DNA of 64,000 bases. It comes from G963674835 sp963674835. GTDB lineage: Bacteria; Planctomycetota; Planctomycetia; Pirellulales; Thermoguttaceae. Under the pieces are notes generated by a model. That model was not told the DNA's origin and made no database searches. It was given only the letters and a program-made list of their open reading frames with translations. Each line of letters opens with the position of its first letter. Within the stretch, counting starts at the first letter, position 1. The position numbers were made by a program, and so were the translations under genes. The stretch covers positions 2,666,001 through 2,730,000 of the forward strand of contig CAXXKC010000003.1 of the NCBI GenBank assembly GCA_963674835.2, read 5' to 3'. Positions 36,072 to 45,267 of this stretch are shown here, in pieces.

Positions 36072-37310
36072 TCAACGCAAGCGCTGCACATAGGGCACAC
36101 CGGCCACTTGTTGTGGGTCGCCCTCTGTAAGAAATCGGTGCAGCGACTTTGCGGCGACGACACTGCCGCGCTCGTTCAGATGTCCAACGCCTTTGATGAA
36201 GATCTGGTCCTCTTCGACGGTCGACATCGCGCTGGGAACCGCCTTGCGAAAATCGGGCGTCAGCGACCAGAGCGTAATGCCGGCCTTTCTGCAAATCTCG
36301 CTCAGTCGCAGGTCCGGGTAGTCCTTCCGGAATGCGGTAGCCTGATCACCGGCCCGCCGGGCCACCTCCTGAAAACAATCGTCGCAGATTCCGACCGCCG
36401 ACGGCACTGTAACGACCGCAAACAGGCTGCCACGGCTCTCCACCTCATCGCGAAACTGTTTGAGCAAGGCGGCCGTAATGTCCCACGCGTGTGCAACGTC
36501 GGTCGATTCTTCGCTGCAAAAAATCCAGTCGCCGGGCGAAACCAAGCCGACCGACCCTTCGAGCCGATGCCGGGCCCGATTGGTCATCAGCTTCTGCCAC
36601 ACGTAGAAGCGGCTATGGCGATTCAGCCATGTGCCCACGAGATGCCGGCTGGCCGAGAACGGCAACTGAACGAGTTTCCCGGAATCGTCGACGTCAAAGC
36701 AGATGCGAGGGCTGTTGCTCAATCGGGATGAGTTATCGGTCAGGTCGTTCCCCACGAAGAACGTGCAGAGCACAATGTCGGGATGGTATTGGGAAGCCAC
36801 TTCGCGATACAAGAGCATCTCCTGGCCGGTGCTCGACCCACAGATGCCGAAGTTCATCACTTCCCAGCCCGCGCCGCCCGGCGACTTGTTGAGCATCCGC
36901 TCCAACTGCCCGACGGTCGTCTTATCTTCGTCGATGCTGACCGACGCGATCATCGAATCGCCGAACAGCGCCACGCGGCGAACGCCCGGTGGCTTTTCCA
37001 ACGGACGGTCCGGACCGCGAAGACCGTCCCGATTGAAGCGTAGGAAGACCCTGCGGCCGGACTCATCATCCAGCATCATCCCCGAGAAGGACCGGACGAA
37101 CCGCTGGCCGACGTTGGTGTCGCGTTCCATCAAGGGAGGCGTGGTATCGGTCAGCAGCCGCGTGCCGGCCTCCAACCCCAGCGCAAGTAGGCTTAACGTC
37201 CCCGTCAGCAGGGCCAACTTTTTGGCAAGCAGTTTCCACCGGCTACCACTCGGCGAAGTTGCTTCCGGCGCTGCTGTCAGCTCTTGCAAATGGCCCTCCG
37301 ATTCCGGCAT
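36072..37310 (-). CDS. Membrane-anchored SGNH/GDSL hydrolase
   Basis: A 412-residue protein. A helix at about 28-48 anchors the rest outside the membrane. The four SGNH blocks are present: LFGDSMIAS (Ser), FGICGSSTGQ (Gly), FFVGNDLTDN (Asn) and KGVGHLNERG (His, near the C-terminus). Such enzymes are esterases or acetyl-transferring proteins acting on polysaccharides or lipids. It lies 82 bases downstream of the MFS gene on the same strand. Substrate unknown. Confidence 0.82.
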   Translation of the reverse strand: MPESEGHLQELTAAPEATSPSGSRWKLLAKKLALLTGTLSLLALGLEAGTRLLTDTTPPLMERDTNVGQRFVRSFSGMMLDDESGRRVFLRFNRDGLRGPDRPLEKPPGVRRVALFGDSMIASVSIDEDKTTVGQLERMLNKSPGGAGWEVMNFGICGSSTGQEMLLYREVASQYHPDIVLCTFFVGNDLTDNSSRLSNSPRICFDVDDSGKLVQLPFSASRHLVGTWLNRHSRFYVWQKLMTNRARHRLEGSVGLVSPGDWIFCSEESTDVAHAWDITAALLKQFRDEVESRGSLFAVVTVPSAVGICDDCFQEVARRAGDQATAFRKDYPDLRLSEICRKAGITLWSLTPDFRKAVPSAMSTVEEDQIFIKGVGHLNERGSVVAAKSLHRFLTEGDPQQVAGVPYVQRLR

Positions 37311-37392
37311 CGCCCCACTCCTCTAGCGCGTTCCACTGTTGACCCGACACAATGCCGCGCTCTTTACCACAGCCGGTTCCGGCAGGTCAAGC

Positions 37393-38832
37393 TCACTTGG
37401 GATTGGGCCGGTCCAACCTCGTTGCCCGCAACCCACGCGACGGCCCAAAGATCGGCGCTGGCTGAATGCTTCGATCTGGCTGAGGCAGGTCTGCCACCGT
37501 GCCCGGTGGCCAGTGGGGGCCTTGCTGAACAATCTCCGGCAGGCGGGAGAGGATCGGGCGCTCGGCAGGGTGAAGCGGCGTCCCGTCCTCGAAACACCTG
37601 GCCCCCGCCCTCGCCAGACGTCGCGCTAGAGCGGGCAACGGAACGAGCAGTCCCAGGGCTGCAACACGCGCCACGGTGGAGAGGATGAACAGGATCCCGT
37701 ACGATCGCGGGACGGCGCCCATGGCCGACAGCAGCGTTCCGCCAGCCAATGATCCGAGAAACACGGCCGTGGCATTGGCCAGGTTGAACATCGTCAAAAT
37801 CGAAACCCGCTGGGGGCGAGGAATGCTGCCAAACAACAGCAGCAGCATCGACAGCTCGAAACCGCCCCAGATCACTCCTGCCAGAATCTGCAGCAGCATC
37901 AAGTACGCAAACGAGCTGGAGACCAACCACAGTGCCGGGGCCGGGCTGATGGCCAGCCCACAGATCCACAACAGTCGCTTGGCCCCCCATCGATCGACCA
38001 TTTGCCCCAGCCAGGGTAGGCAGAGAACCTTGGACGCGTAGGCCACGCAGATCAATCCCACATACTCCCAATAGGAGAAATCCAGGTGATGAAGCATGTA
38101 GGGCGTGAAATACGGGCCGGCCATCTGAACCGACGACTGCACAGCTAGCATGTACAAGAGCATCCTGCCGATTCGTTCCCGCTGGACCCCCGTCCATAGC
38201 GTCCGCAGTTGTAGCGTCACAAGATTGCGCTCTGGCGGGTAGGGCTCGCTGGGCAGATAAAGGAGATAGGCCGACAGAAAGCGGCTCAACGCGGCTGCCA
38301 GGAACACTAGAGCAAATCCGCGCATGCGGTCGCCGCCCGCCACGCTCCATTGAAGGCATGCCCCACCGGCCACCAACGCCAGCATGAGCGCCAACTGGCA
38401 ATGCAGCGCGCGTCGCGCGAAATAGCGGGCGTGAATTCGGCCAGGCAACACTGCACCAACCCAAGCGTTCCACGAGGACCCGCCCGCCATCCCCATCCCC
38501 CAATAGATGGCAGCAGCCGCGAATACTGCTCCTGTTGGCATCGATCCGTACAAGGCTGCCGCGACCAGTGGGAGAAAGGCCGTCGCCTGGATTATCGCAC
38601 AGATGACGACCCAGCGGCGATACGAACGCCAACGCCGAACAACGTATGGCGAAACCAACTGAAGCAGCGCCCCGAGGAACATCGGCAGCGTGCCGACCAA
38701 GCCCGACGCGACTTGGCTGGCCGTTAGCGCCAAGACAAACGCAGGCAGATACGCTTCCCCCAGGCCAACCATCACACTGGACACCGCTCCGTCGGCCGTG
38801 ATGGCGCGAAGATCACCGCGCAAGCGACTCAA
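37393..38832 (-). CDS. MFS transporter
   Basis: A 479-residue protein with about twelve transmembrane helices and a basic loop in the middle. It starts with TTG at 38832, supported by GGAG seven bases upstream. The loop after helix 2 has VVRRWRSYRRW, where MFS proteins carry their conserved basic motif, and a second copy reads QMVDRWGAKRLLW. The C-terminal 80 residues are a polar tail without known domain. It forms a likely two-gene unit with the SGNH hydrolase. Substrate cannot be predicted. Confidence 0.82.
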   Translation of the reverse strand: MSRLRGDLRAITADGAVSSVMVGLGEAYLPAFVLALTASQVASGLVGTLPMFLGALLQLVSPYVVRRWRSYRRWVVICAIIQATAFLPLVAAALYGSMPTGAVFAAAAIYWGMGMAGGSSWNAWVGAVLPGRIHARYFARRALHCQLALMLALVAGGACLQWSVAGGDRMRGFALVFLAAALSRFLSAYLLYLPSEPYPPERNLVTLQLRTLWTGVQRERIGRMLLYMLAVQSSVQMAGPYFTPYMLHHLDFSYWEYVGLICVAYASKVLCLPWLGQMVDRWGAKRLLWICGLAISPAPALWLVSSSFAYLMLLQILAGVIWGGFELSMLLLLFGSIPRPQRVSILTMFNLANATAVFLGSLAGGTLLSAMGAVPRSYGILFILSTVARVAALGLLVPLPALARRLARAGARCFEDGTPLHPAERPILSRLPEIVQQGPHWPPGTVADLPQPDRSIQPAPIFGPSRGLRATRLDRPNPK

Positions 38833-39507
38833 AGATGGCTCCTGCCCAGGCCCCGGGGTGCTGTTAACCTTGGATGCTAGCCTCCGTCTTCCGTGACGAG
38901 GCCAAAGCCGGCGGTCAAAAGCAAAGCATGTGCCAAAGTCCCGCTCCGCCGGCGCTTCGCCATTTGCCGATCTTCCTCGCTGCCCTGTGCCCGCGTGCCA
39001 GGCGCCGACAGGTTACCGGCTAGCCAGTGTGGTCAATGATCAGCCACCTGCGATGCCCGCCCGACGGTTGGCCAAGGTGCACTTACAACGCAGGAGTGCG
39101 TCAGGAAACGCAAAACGGCCGATTATGGCTCCAGAGGCTGGCCGGCAACGCGGCTTGGCACCCGATTTGCTTTTGCAGCAATGCTTTGATCGCCGACGGC
39201 GTCGGCGACCGCAATCGCAAGCGGTGTGGTTGCGTCGTGGGACTGAACCGCTCCCTTGCCGGTTGGTCCGGCCCGAGATGGGGTTTATGAACGCACCTGT
39301 GCAGAGATCGCAGACCTGGCCGCCCTCGCCGAGGGCGGGAGCGAAGCCTTTCTGTGCAGGTGGGCCATGTCAATCTCCGCGTTTGCGCTTACGATCTGTG
39401 CTTCACCTGCCGACAGCGGTCACACGCAATGTGTTCACGTGCCTGTGGGATGCGGGCATGGCATTGCCGACATTCCGGTGTGGGTACACCTAGAGGGAAC
39501 GAACGAA
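38833..39507. other. Intergenic region before the aminomutase operon
   Basis: About 675 bases between the divergent MFS and aminomutase genes. Open frames that cross it, including an 84-residue extension of the aminomutase, have no family character. The promoter of the aminomutase operon must lie here, but no convincing hexamer pair was identified. Confidence 0.4.
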
Positions 39508-40803
39508 ATGACGAAGCTTGAAGGTGATTCCGCCTCATACTCCCTTGCCACGGAAGAAGAGCCTCCCGATGTGCCGCTATCGCTCGACCTGTTTCGCGAC
39601 TCTTCGGCCACTTCTACGCTTTCTTCCAACCGACTGATCTTTCCCGATTTACCCCACCTTTCCAGTCGACGCCGCAGCCATCCCCAAACACGTGCCTTCC
39701 GCCGCACATTCTTCCCAGATGCCACCGACAAGGACTGGAACGACTGGCATTGGCAGTCCCGGAAACGGATTCGAACCCTCGAGCAAATTGAGCGGATCCT
39801 GGTCCTCTCCGACGACGAGCGCCAGGCGCTCATCGAGGGTAGTTCGATGCTGCCCGTCGGCATCACGCCCTACTACATGAGCCTTATCGCGAGGGTTGAC
39901 CCCAAGCAGCCGCTGCGCCGGACCGTCATTCCCACCCGCGGCGAGTTCCTCCGAGCCCCCGGCGAGGCCGACGACCCCCTGGGCGAGGAACACCACAGCC
40001 CTGTGCCGGGCCTCGTGCATCGCTATCCCGATCGGGCGCTGCTGTTGGTGCTCGATTTCTGTGCCACGTACTGCCGCTACTGCACGCGCAGCCGCGTGGT
40101 GGGCCACGGCGAGATCCTTCCCAGCGAAAGCCGCCTCGAGAAGGCCCTCGATTACATCCGTCGCACCCCGGCAATCCGCGACGTACTGCTCTCCGGCGGC
40201 GATCCGCTGGCCATGAGCGACGAGCGGCTGGACTGGCTACTGGGACGCCTGCGGGCCATCCCCCACGTGGAGTTCGTCCGCATCGGCACCAAGATGCCGG
40301 CCGTCCTGCCCCAGCGCATTACGCCCGAACTGTGCCGGACGCTCCGCAAGTACCACCCCCTGTGGATGAGCCTTCACTTCGTCCACCCCGACGAGTGCAC
40401 ACCCGAATCGTTCCGTGCCTGCGCCCGTTTGGCCGACGCCGGGATTCCCCTCGGGTCGCAAACCGTGCTCCTGAAGGGGGTCAACGACAACGTGGAGACG
40501 ATGAAGGAACTGGTCCACCGGCTGTTGCTCATGCGGGTCCGCCCGTACTACCTCTACCAGTGCGATCCCATCTCCGGCTCCGCGCATTTCCGCACCCCTG
40601 TCTCCAAAGGCTTGGAGATTATCGAGGGGCTCCGGGGACACACCACCGGCTACGCCGTCCCGACCTACGTTATCGATGCTCCTGGAGGAGGCGGCAAGAT
40701 CCCGCTGCAGCCCGGCTACAACCTCGGCCGCGACGGCGACTGCGTCGTACTCCGCAACTACGAAGGCCGGACGTTTCGGTATCCGGATCCGCCGGCTGAG
40801 TAG
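39508..40803 (+). CDS. Lysine 2,3-aminomutase-like radical SAM enzyme (KamA family)
   Basis: A 431-residue enzyme from the ATG at 39508. The radical SAM cluster motif is C185-x3-C189-x2-C192. The PLP-binding lysine is K397 in DAPGGGGKIPL. D390 and D353 (in YQCDPISGSAHFRT) stand where clostridial lysine 2,3-aminomutase has the two aspartates that hold the lysine side-chain amine, and the distances 353-390-397 equal the known 293-330-337. This argues for lysine rather than glutamate as substrate, giving beta-lysine. The length is near that of KamA (about 416) and longer than EpmB (about 340). It is the first gene of an operon with two ATP-grasp ligases, a GNAT-deacetylase and a GNAT. Confidence 0.9.
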   Translation: MTKLEGDSASYSLATEEEPPDVPLSLDLFRDSSATSTLSSNRLIFPDLPHLSSRRRSHPQTRAFRRTFFPDATDKDWNDWHWQSRKRIRTLEQIERILVLSDDERQALIEGSSMLPVGITPYYMSLIARVDPKQPLRRTVIPTRGEFLRAPGEADDPLGEEHHSPVPGLVHRYPDRALLLVLDFCATYCRYCTRSRVVGHGEILPSESRLEKALDYIRRTPAIRDVLLSGGDPLAMSDERLDWLLGRLRAIPHVEFVRIGTKMPAVLPQRITPELCRTLRKYHPLWMSLHFVHPDECTPESFRACARLADAGIPLGSQTVLLKGVNDNVETMKELVHRLLLMRVRPYYLYQCDPISGSAHFRTPVSKGLEIIEGLRGHTTGYAVPTYVIDAPGGGGKIPLQPGYNLGRDGDCVVLRNYEGRTFRYPDPPAE

Positions 40804-40868
40804 AATTCCCGGGGTTCGGTGCCGGCGTAAACACCTCTATCGAGTGACTCACCTGGAGAGAACGTCCG

Positions 40869-41888
40869 ATGCTTGTCGGATTGACCTATGATCTGCGCGC
40901 AGACTACCTGGCCGAAGGCTACACCGAAGACGAGACGGCCGAATTCGATCGCCCCGAGACGATCGACGCCATCGAAAACGCCCTCGAAGCGCTCGGCCAC
41001 AAGACCGATCGCATCGGTCACTTTCGGCGGCTCACGGAACGCCTCGTGGCCGGCGACCGCTGGGACCTCGTGTTCAACATCGCCGAAGGCCTTTTCGGAC
41101 TCGGCCGCGAAGCCCAGGTACCGGCGATCCTGGATGCCTACCAGATCCCCTACACGTTCTCCGATCCCTTCGTCCTCTGCCTCTGCCTGCACAAAGGGCT
41201 GACGAAGCTCGTGGTCCGCGAGGCGGGCGTCGCCACGCCAGACTACGCCGTTGTCCAACGGCTCGAAGATATCCAGAAGATCGATCTGCCGCTTCCGCTA
41301 TTCGCCAAGCCAGTGGCCGAGGGGACCGGCAAAGGCGTTGCCCCCACGTCGAAAGTCACCGACCGAAGCCGCCTGGAGCCAGTCTGCCTGGACCTCCTCG
41401 AACGGTACCGGCAACCCGTTCTCGTCGAGACCTTTCTCCCCGGACGCGAATTCACCGTCGCCTTGGTCGGCACTGGCTCCGAGGCAAAGGTCGTGGGCAC
41501 CATGGAGATCCTACTGCTGGCCGAAGCCGAGGCCGAAATCTACTCTTACGTCAACAAGGAGAACTGCGAGCAACTGGTCAAATACCGCCATCCGCGGGCT
41601 GCGGATGACGACGAGGTCGCGCGCACCGAAGCCCTGGCGCTGGCTGCGTGGCGGGTTCTTGGCTGCCGCGATGCGGGTCGTATCGACATCCGTTCCGACC
41701 GATTCGGCAACCCACAGTTTCTCGAAGTCAACCCGTTGGCCGGTCTCCACCCGCAGCACTCCGATCTGCCCATGATCTGCACAGCCGCCGGAGTGTCGTA
41801 CGTGAGCCTGATCGAGCAAATCGTCCGCTCGGCGATGTGCCGGCCGGAAGCGAGGAGTTCGCTTGCCAGGCCTGTCGGGAGTTCGTAA
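40869..41888 (+). CDS. D-Ala-D-Ala ligase-like ATP-grasp ligase 1
   Basis: A 339-residue ATP-grasp enzyme. An N-terminal preATP-grasp part (residues 1-100, with DLVFNIAEGLFG) is followed by the ATP-binding domain: LFAKPVAEGTGKGV near 143-157, VETFLPGREFTVALVG near 183-200, and the metal-binding end DIRSDRFGNPQFLEVNPLAGLHP near 270-290. ATP-grasp ligases join a carboxylate to an amine through an acyl phosphate. The context points to a small-molecule peptide bond rather than cell-wall D-Ala-D-Ala. Its TAA overlaps the ATG of the next ligase by one base (TAATG), so the two are translationally coupled. Confidence 0.88.
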   Translation: MLVGLTYDLRADYLAEGYTEDETAEFDRPETIDAIENALEALGHKTDRIGHFRRLTERLVAGDRWDLVFNIAEGLFGLGREAQVPAILDAYQIPYTFSDPFVLCLCLHKGLTKLVVREAGVATPDYAVVQRLEDIQKIDLPLPLFAKPVAEGTGKGVAPTSKVTDRSRLEPVCLDLLERYRQPVLVETFLPGREFTVALVGTGSEAKVVGTMEILLLAEAEAEIYSYVNKENCEQLVKYRHPRAADDDEVARTEALALAAWRVLGCRDAGRIDIRSDRFGNPQFLEVNPLAGLHPQHSDLPMICTAAGVSYVSLIEQIVRSAMCRPEARSSLARPVGSS

Positions 41889-42901
41889 TGCGTGTTGCCG
41901 TGCTGCACAACGCCGTGGCGTCTGACGCTCCGAGAGCCGAACAGGATGTGCTCGTACAAGTCGACGCCGTGATCGACGCCCTTCAGTCGCTGGGGCATGA
42001 AGCGGTCCCGCTGCCTTGCACTCTCGACCTGGCGGCCGCCCGGCAGCGTCTGGAAGATATCTCGCCCGACGTCGCCTTCAACCTGGTTGAAGCCTTGGCC
42101 GGCTCCGACTGGCTCGCTATCTTGGCTACCGCGTTGTTGGATGCCTTGCAACTGCCTTACACGGGCACCGCTACCGCAGGTCTACTGCTGTCTAACGACA
42201 AGCTGTTGGCCAAACAATGGCTCACCCGCGCGGGACTCCCTACCCCCGCATGGCTCGCCGCGCAAGCAAATTCGACCACCGATCCCAAGTTGCCCGCTCC
42301 CGTATTTCAAGCGAACCAGCGTTACATTGTGAAGGCCGTCACAGAGCACGCTTCGCTCGGACTGGACGAAGCCTCTCTCATTAAGGCAGAGGACGAGGCC
42401 TCCCTGCAGGCATCGCTGGAGCAGATGTCCGCCGCGCGGCGGTGTCGGTGTTTTGCCGAGCAGTACGTCGACGGACGAGAGTTCAACCTGTCGGTGCTGG
42501 CCGGACCCAAGGGGCCCGAGGTCCTGCCCCCTGCCGAGATCGATTTTTCCGCCTTTCCGCCGGGCAAGGCCCGCATCGTCGGAGCGTCGGCCAAGTGGGA
42601 GGAAGCCTCCTTTGAATACGTCAACACGCCGCGCAGTTTCGATTTCCCGGGCACCGATTGCGACCTGCTGGAGCAACTCGGGACCTTGGCTGGCGATTGC
42701 TGGCAGTTGTTTGCTCTGGGCGGATACGCTCGCGTCGACTTCCGCGTCGATACGGCCGGAAAGCCCTGGATCCTCGAAATCAACGCCAACCCCTGCCTTT
42801 CGCCCGATGCCGGCTTTGCCGCCGCGTTGGCACAAGCAAGCATTCCCTGGGAAACCGCCGTCGAGCGTATTCTCGACGACGCGGTGTCTCCCAAATGTTA
42901 A
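41888..42901 (+). CDS. D-Ala-D-Ala ligase-like ATP-grasp ligase 2
   Basis: A 337-residue ATP-grasp enzyme starting at the overlapping ATG at 41888. The N-terminal part has DVAFNLVEALAGSDWLA. The ATP site is RYIVKAVTEHASLGLDEASL, then CFAEQYVDGREFNLSVL near 190-207, and the metal site is ARVDFRVDTAGKPWILEINANPCLSPDAG near 283-311. It is related to, but clearly different from, ligase 1; a tandem of two ligases would form two successive bonds or use different acceptors. It ends 27 bases before the GNAT-deacetylase gene. Confidence 0.88.
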   Translation: MRVAVLHNAVASDAPRAEQDVLVQVDAVIDALQSLGHEAVPLPCTLDLAAARQRLEDISPDVAFNLVEALAGSDWLAILATALLDALQLPYTGTATAGLLLSNDKLLAKQWLTRAGLPTPAWLAAQANSTTDPKLPAPVFQANQRYIVKAVTEHASLGLDEASLIKAEDEASLQASLEQMSAARRCRCFAEQYVDGREFNLSVLAGPKGPEVLPPAEIDFSAFPPGKARIVGASAKWEEASFEYVNTPRSFDFPGTDCDLLEQLGTLAGDCWQLFALGGYARVDFRVDTAGKPWILEINANPCLSPDAGFAAALAQASIPWETAVERILDDAVSPKC

Positions 42902-42928
42902 ACCCCAGACACCGATCGCACACTCCCC

Positions 42929-44665
42929 GTGTTCCGAATCCGCCGAATCCACGACGACGTTCTGCCTGTCAACCGTCAGGCCATCCACCAAGTCCAGGAA
43001 ATCCTCCGGGCTCGTTTCTCCGCCGTACGTCCGGAGGATATCGACCAGTTGGCCGACAAGCTCCGCAACCCCTTCAAGCAGCGATTCCGTACGATCCTGT
43101 TCGTGGCCGAGCGATCCGGCCGCGTGCTGGGATTCGCGCTTCTGATGCACGAGCCAGAGCTGCAATTCTGCTACCTCGATTTCATTGCCTCGGCCAAAGG
43201 ACTCACTGGGCGCGGCATCGGGGGAGCGCTCTACGAGCGCGTGCGGCGCGAGGCCTTTGCCCTGCAATCGCTGGGGCTGTTCTTCGAATGCCTGGCCGAT
43301 GACCCCGTCCAGTGCAATGCGCCCGAACTGCTCAAAGAGAACGCGGCTCGCATGCGGTTCTACGAACACTATGGTGCCCTGCCGGTCGTCAATACCGAGT
43401 ATGAAGAGCCCCTCGGTCCGGACGACCCGTGCCCGCCGTACCTAATGTACGACGGTCTCGACCGCGGCCAGCCTCTGCGGCGCGATCTGGCCCGCAAGGT
43501 GGTTCGGGCCATCCTCGAGCGCAAATACGGACATCTCTTTCCCAGCGGATATGTCCAGAAGATCGTCATGTCGTTTCGCGACGACCCGGTCCACCTCCGC
43601 GAGCCTCGATACGTCGTCAAGACCGCGCCGCATACGCCGGCCGCGCTGCTCACCGGGGAGCCAGTCGCCCTGGTGATCAATGAGAAGCACGATATCCACC
43701 ATGTGCGCGAGCGTGGCTACGTTGAGTCGCCCGTCCGAATCAAGTCGATCCTGGCCGAACTGGAGCCCACAGGGCTGTTCGAGAAGGTCGACGCCCGCAA
43801 CTACGCCGACAAGCACATCAAGGCCGTACACGACGCCGACTTCGTCGAGTACCTGCGGGCCACCTGCGCCGGAGTGAACGAAGGAAAGTCGGTCTACCCC
43901 TACGTGTTTCCCATCCGCAACAGTGCGCGGCCGCCCAAGGATCTCTCGGTACGCGCCGGGTACTACTGCATCGATACGTTCACGCCGCTGAATCGCAACG
44001 CTTTCCTGGCCGCCAAACGGGCCACCGATTGCGCGCTGCGCGCCGCTGACCAGATCCTCGACGGACGACGTCTGGCTTATGCCCTGATTCGACCGCCCGG
44101 ACACCACGCCGAACGCCGCTGCTTCGGCGGCTTCTGCTACTTCAACAATACGGCCGTCGCCGCCCATTACTTGAGCAGCCATGGCCGCGTGGCGATCCTC
44201 GACATCGACTATCATCACGGCAACGGCCAACAGGACATCTTCTACCGCCGCAACGACGTCTTGACCGTATCCATCCACGGCCACCCCAACTTTGCCTATC
44301 CCTACTTCTCCGGATTCAGCGACGAACGCGGCGAAAACGCCGGAGAGGGCTTCAATGCAAACTTCCCCTTGCCGGAAAACCAAGACGGGAACGAGTATCG
44401 CAAGACGCTCGCCAAAGCCATCCAGAAGGTGGTCCGTTTCAACCCCTTGGTCCTCATCGTCGCCTTGGGGCTGGACACGGCCCGCGGCGACCCCACGGGA
44501 AGCTGGCTCTTGGCCGCCAAGGATTTCTACGCCAACGGCCGCATGATCGGTGAGCTTCGCCTGCCGACGCTCGTGATCCAGGAAGGCGGCTATCGCACGC
44601 GTACGTTGGGCGTCAACGCGCGGCGATTCTTCGAAGGACTCGTTTCAGGAAGTCAAAGACCATGA
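42929..44665 (+). CDS. GNAT acetyltransferase - histone-deacetylase-family fusion
   Basis: A 578-residue two-domain protein starting with GTG. Residues 1-160 are a GNAT domain with the acetyl-CoA loop GLTGRGIGGALYERV. Residues 230-575 are an HDAC/acetylpolyamine-amidohydrolase domain with all catalytic parts: PPGHH with H392 and H393, DIDYHHGNG with D425, D427 and H429, the zinc aspartate D516 in LGLDTARGDP, and the tyrosine Y555 in EGGY. One chain could therefore add and remove an acetyl group. Its stop overlaps the next ATG (ATGA). The GTG start lacks a clear Shine-Dalgarno, so coupling with the ligase genes is likely. Confidence 0.88.
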   Translation: MFRIRRIHDDVLPVNRQAIHQVQEILRARFSAVRPEDIDQLADKLRNPFKQRFRTILFVAERSGRVLGFALLMHEPELQFCYLDFIASAKGLTGRGIGGALYERVRREAFALQSLGLFFECLADDPVQCNAPELLKENAARMRFYEHYGALPVVNTEYEEPLGPDDPCPPYLMYDGLDRGQPLRRDLARKVVRAILERKYGHLFPSGYVQKIVMSFRDDPVHLREPRYVVKTAPHTPAALLTGEPVALVINEKHDIHHVRERGYVESPVRIKSILAELEPTGLFEKVDARNYADKHIKAVHDADFVEYLRATCAGVNEGKSVYPYVFPIRNSARPPKDLSVRAGYYCIDTFTPLNRNAFLAAKRATDCALRAADQILDGRRLAYALIRPPGHHAERRCFGGFCYFNNTAVAAHYLSSHGRVAILDIDYHHGNGQQDIFYRRNDVLTVSIHGHPNFAYPYFSGFSDERGENAGEGFNANFPLPENQDGNEYRKTLAKAIQKVVRFNPLVLIVALGLDTARGDPTGSWLLAAKDFYANGRMIGELRLPTLVIQEGGYRTRTLGVNARRFFEGLVSGSQRP

Positions 44666-45183
44666 ACCTGCCGGTTCCATCCGCCAACGCGGGCGTCCAT
44701 CTGCGATTTCGCGACGAAGTCGGACCGGACGATCGACAAACGGTCCGCGCCCTGGTCGAGTCGACCGGCTTCTTCAATCCGGCCGAGGTCGACGTCGCCG
44801 TGGAACTGGTCGACGAGAACCTGGCCAAAGGCGCCGAGCGCAGCGGCTACCATTTCCTCTTCGCGGAACTCGACGGACGGACCGTCGGCTATGCCTGCTT
44901 CGGTCCTATCGCCGGCACCCAGTCGAGCTACGATCTGTTCTGGATTGCCGTCGACGCAAGATACCAGGGACGCCGCATCGGGCAAGCCCTCTTGGCCGAG
45001 TCCGAGCGGCGCGTGGTTCATGCGGGCGGGTCACGCATCTACATCGAAACGTCCCACCGCCAGCAGTACGTCTCTACCAGGGCATTCTATTTCCGATCGG
45101 GGTATCATCAAGAAGCCATCCTCCGCGACTTCTACGCTCCCGGTGACGACAAGGTCATTTACGTCAAAGTCGCGGGGTCCTAG
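44662..45183 (+). CDS. GNAT-family N-acetyltransferase
   Basis: A 173-residue protein of single-domain GNAT length. The acetyl-CoA site is AVDARYQGRRIGQALLAE (about 96-113), and the fold ends with AFYFRSGYHQEAILRDFY. It starts at an ATGA overlap with the fusion gene, so it is the last member of the operon that begins with the aminomutase. It is shorter than AblB, the known beta-lysine acetyltransferase (about 270), and is not obviously that enzyme. A small amine or amino acid made by the operon is the likely acceptor. Confidence 0.88.
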   Translation: MNLPVPSANAGVHLRFRDEVGPDDRQTVRALVESTGFFNPAEVDVAVELVDENLAKGAERSGYHFLFAELDGRTVGYACFGPIAGTQSSYDLFWIAVDARYQGRRIGQALLAESERRVVHAGGSRIYIETSHRQQYVSTRAFYFRSGYHQEAILRDFYAPGDDKVIYVKVAGS

Positions 45184-45267
45184 CGATTTGCACCCGACTG
45201 GAACGTTCCCGACGACGTGTCTGAGCGGTTCCGGCTGAGGCTTCGGCGCGGCCCTTTCGGCCCCCGG

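Noticed and set aside
38930..39493. A 187-codon open frame upstream of the aminomutase
   Set aside because: Composition resembles a non-coding GC-rich frame and there is no Shine-Dalgarno or family resemblance.
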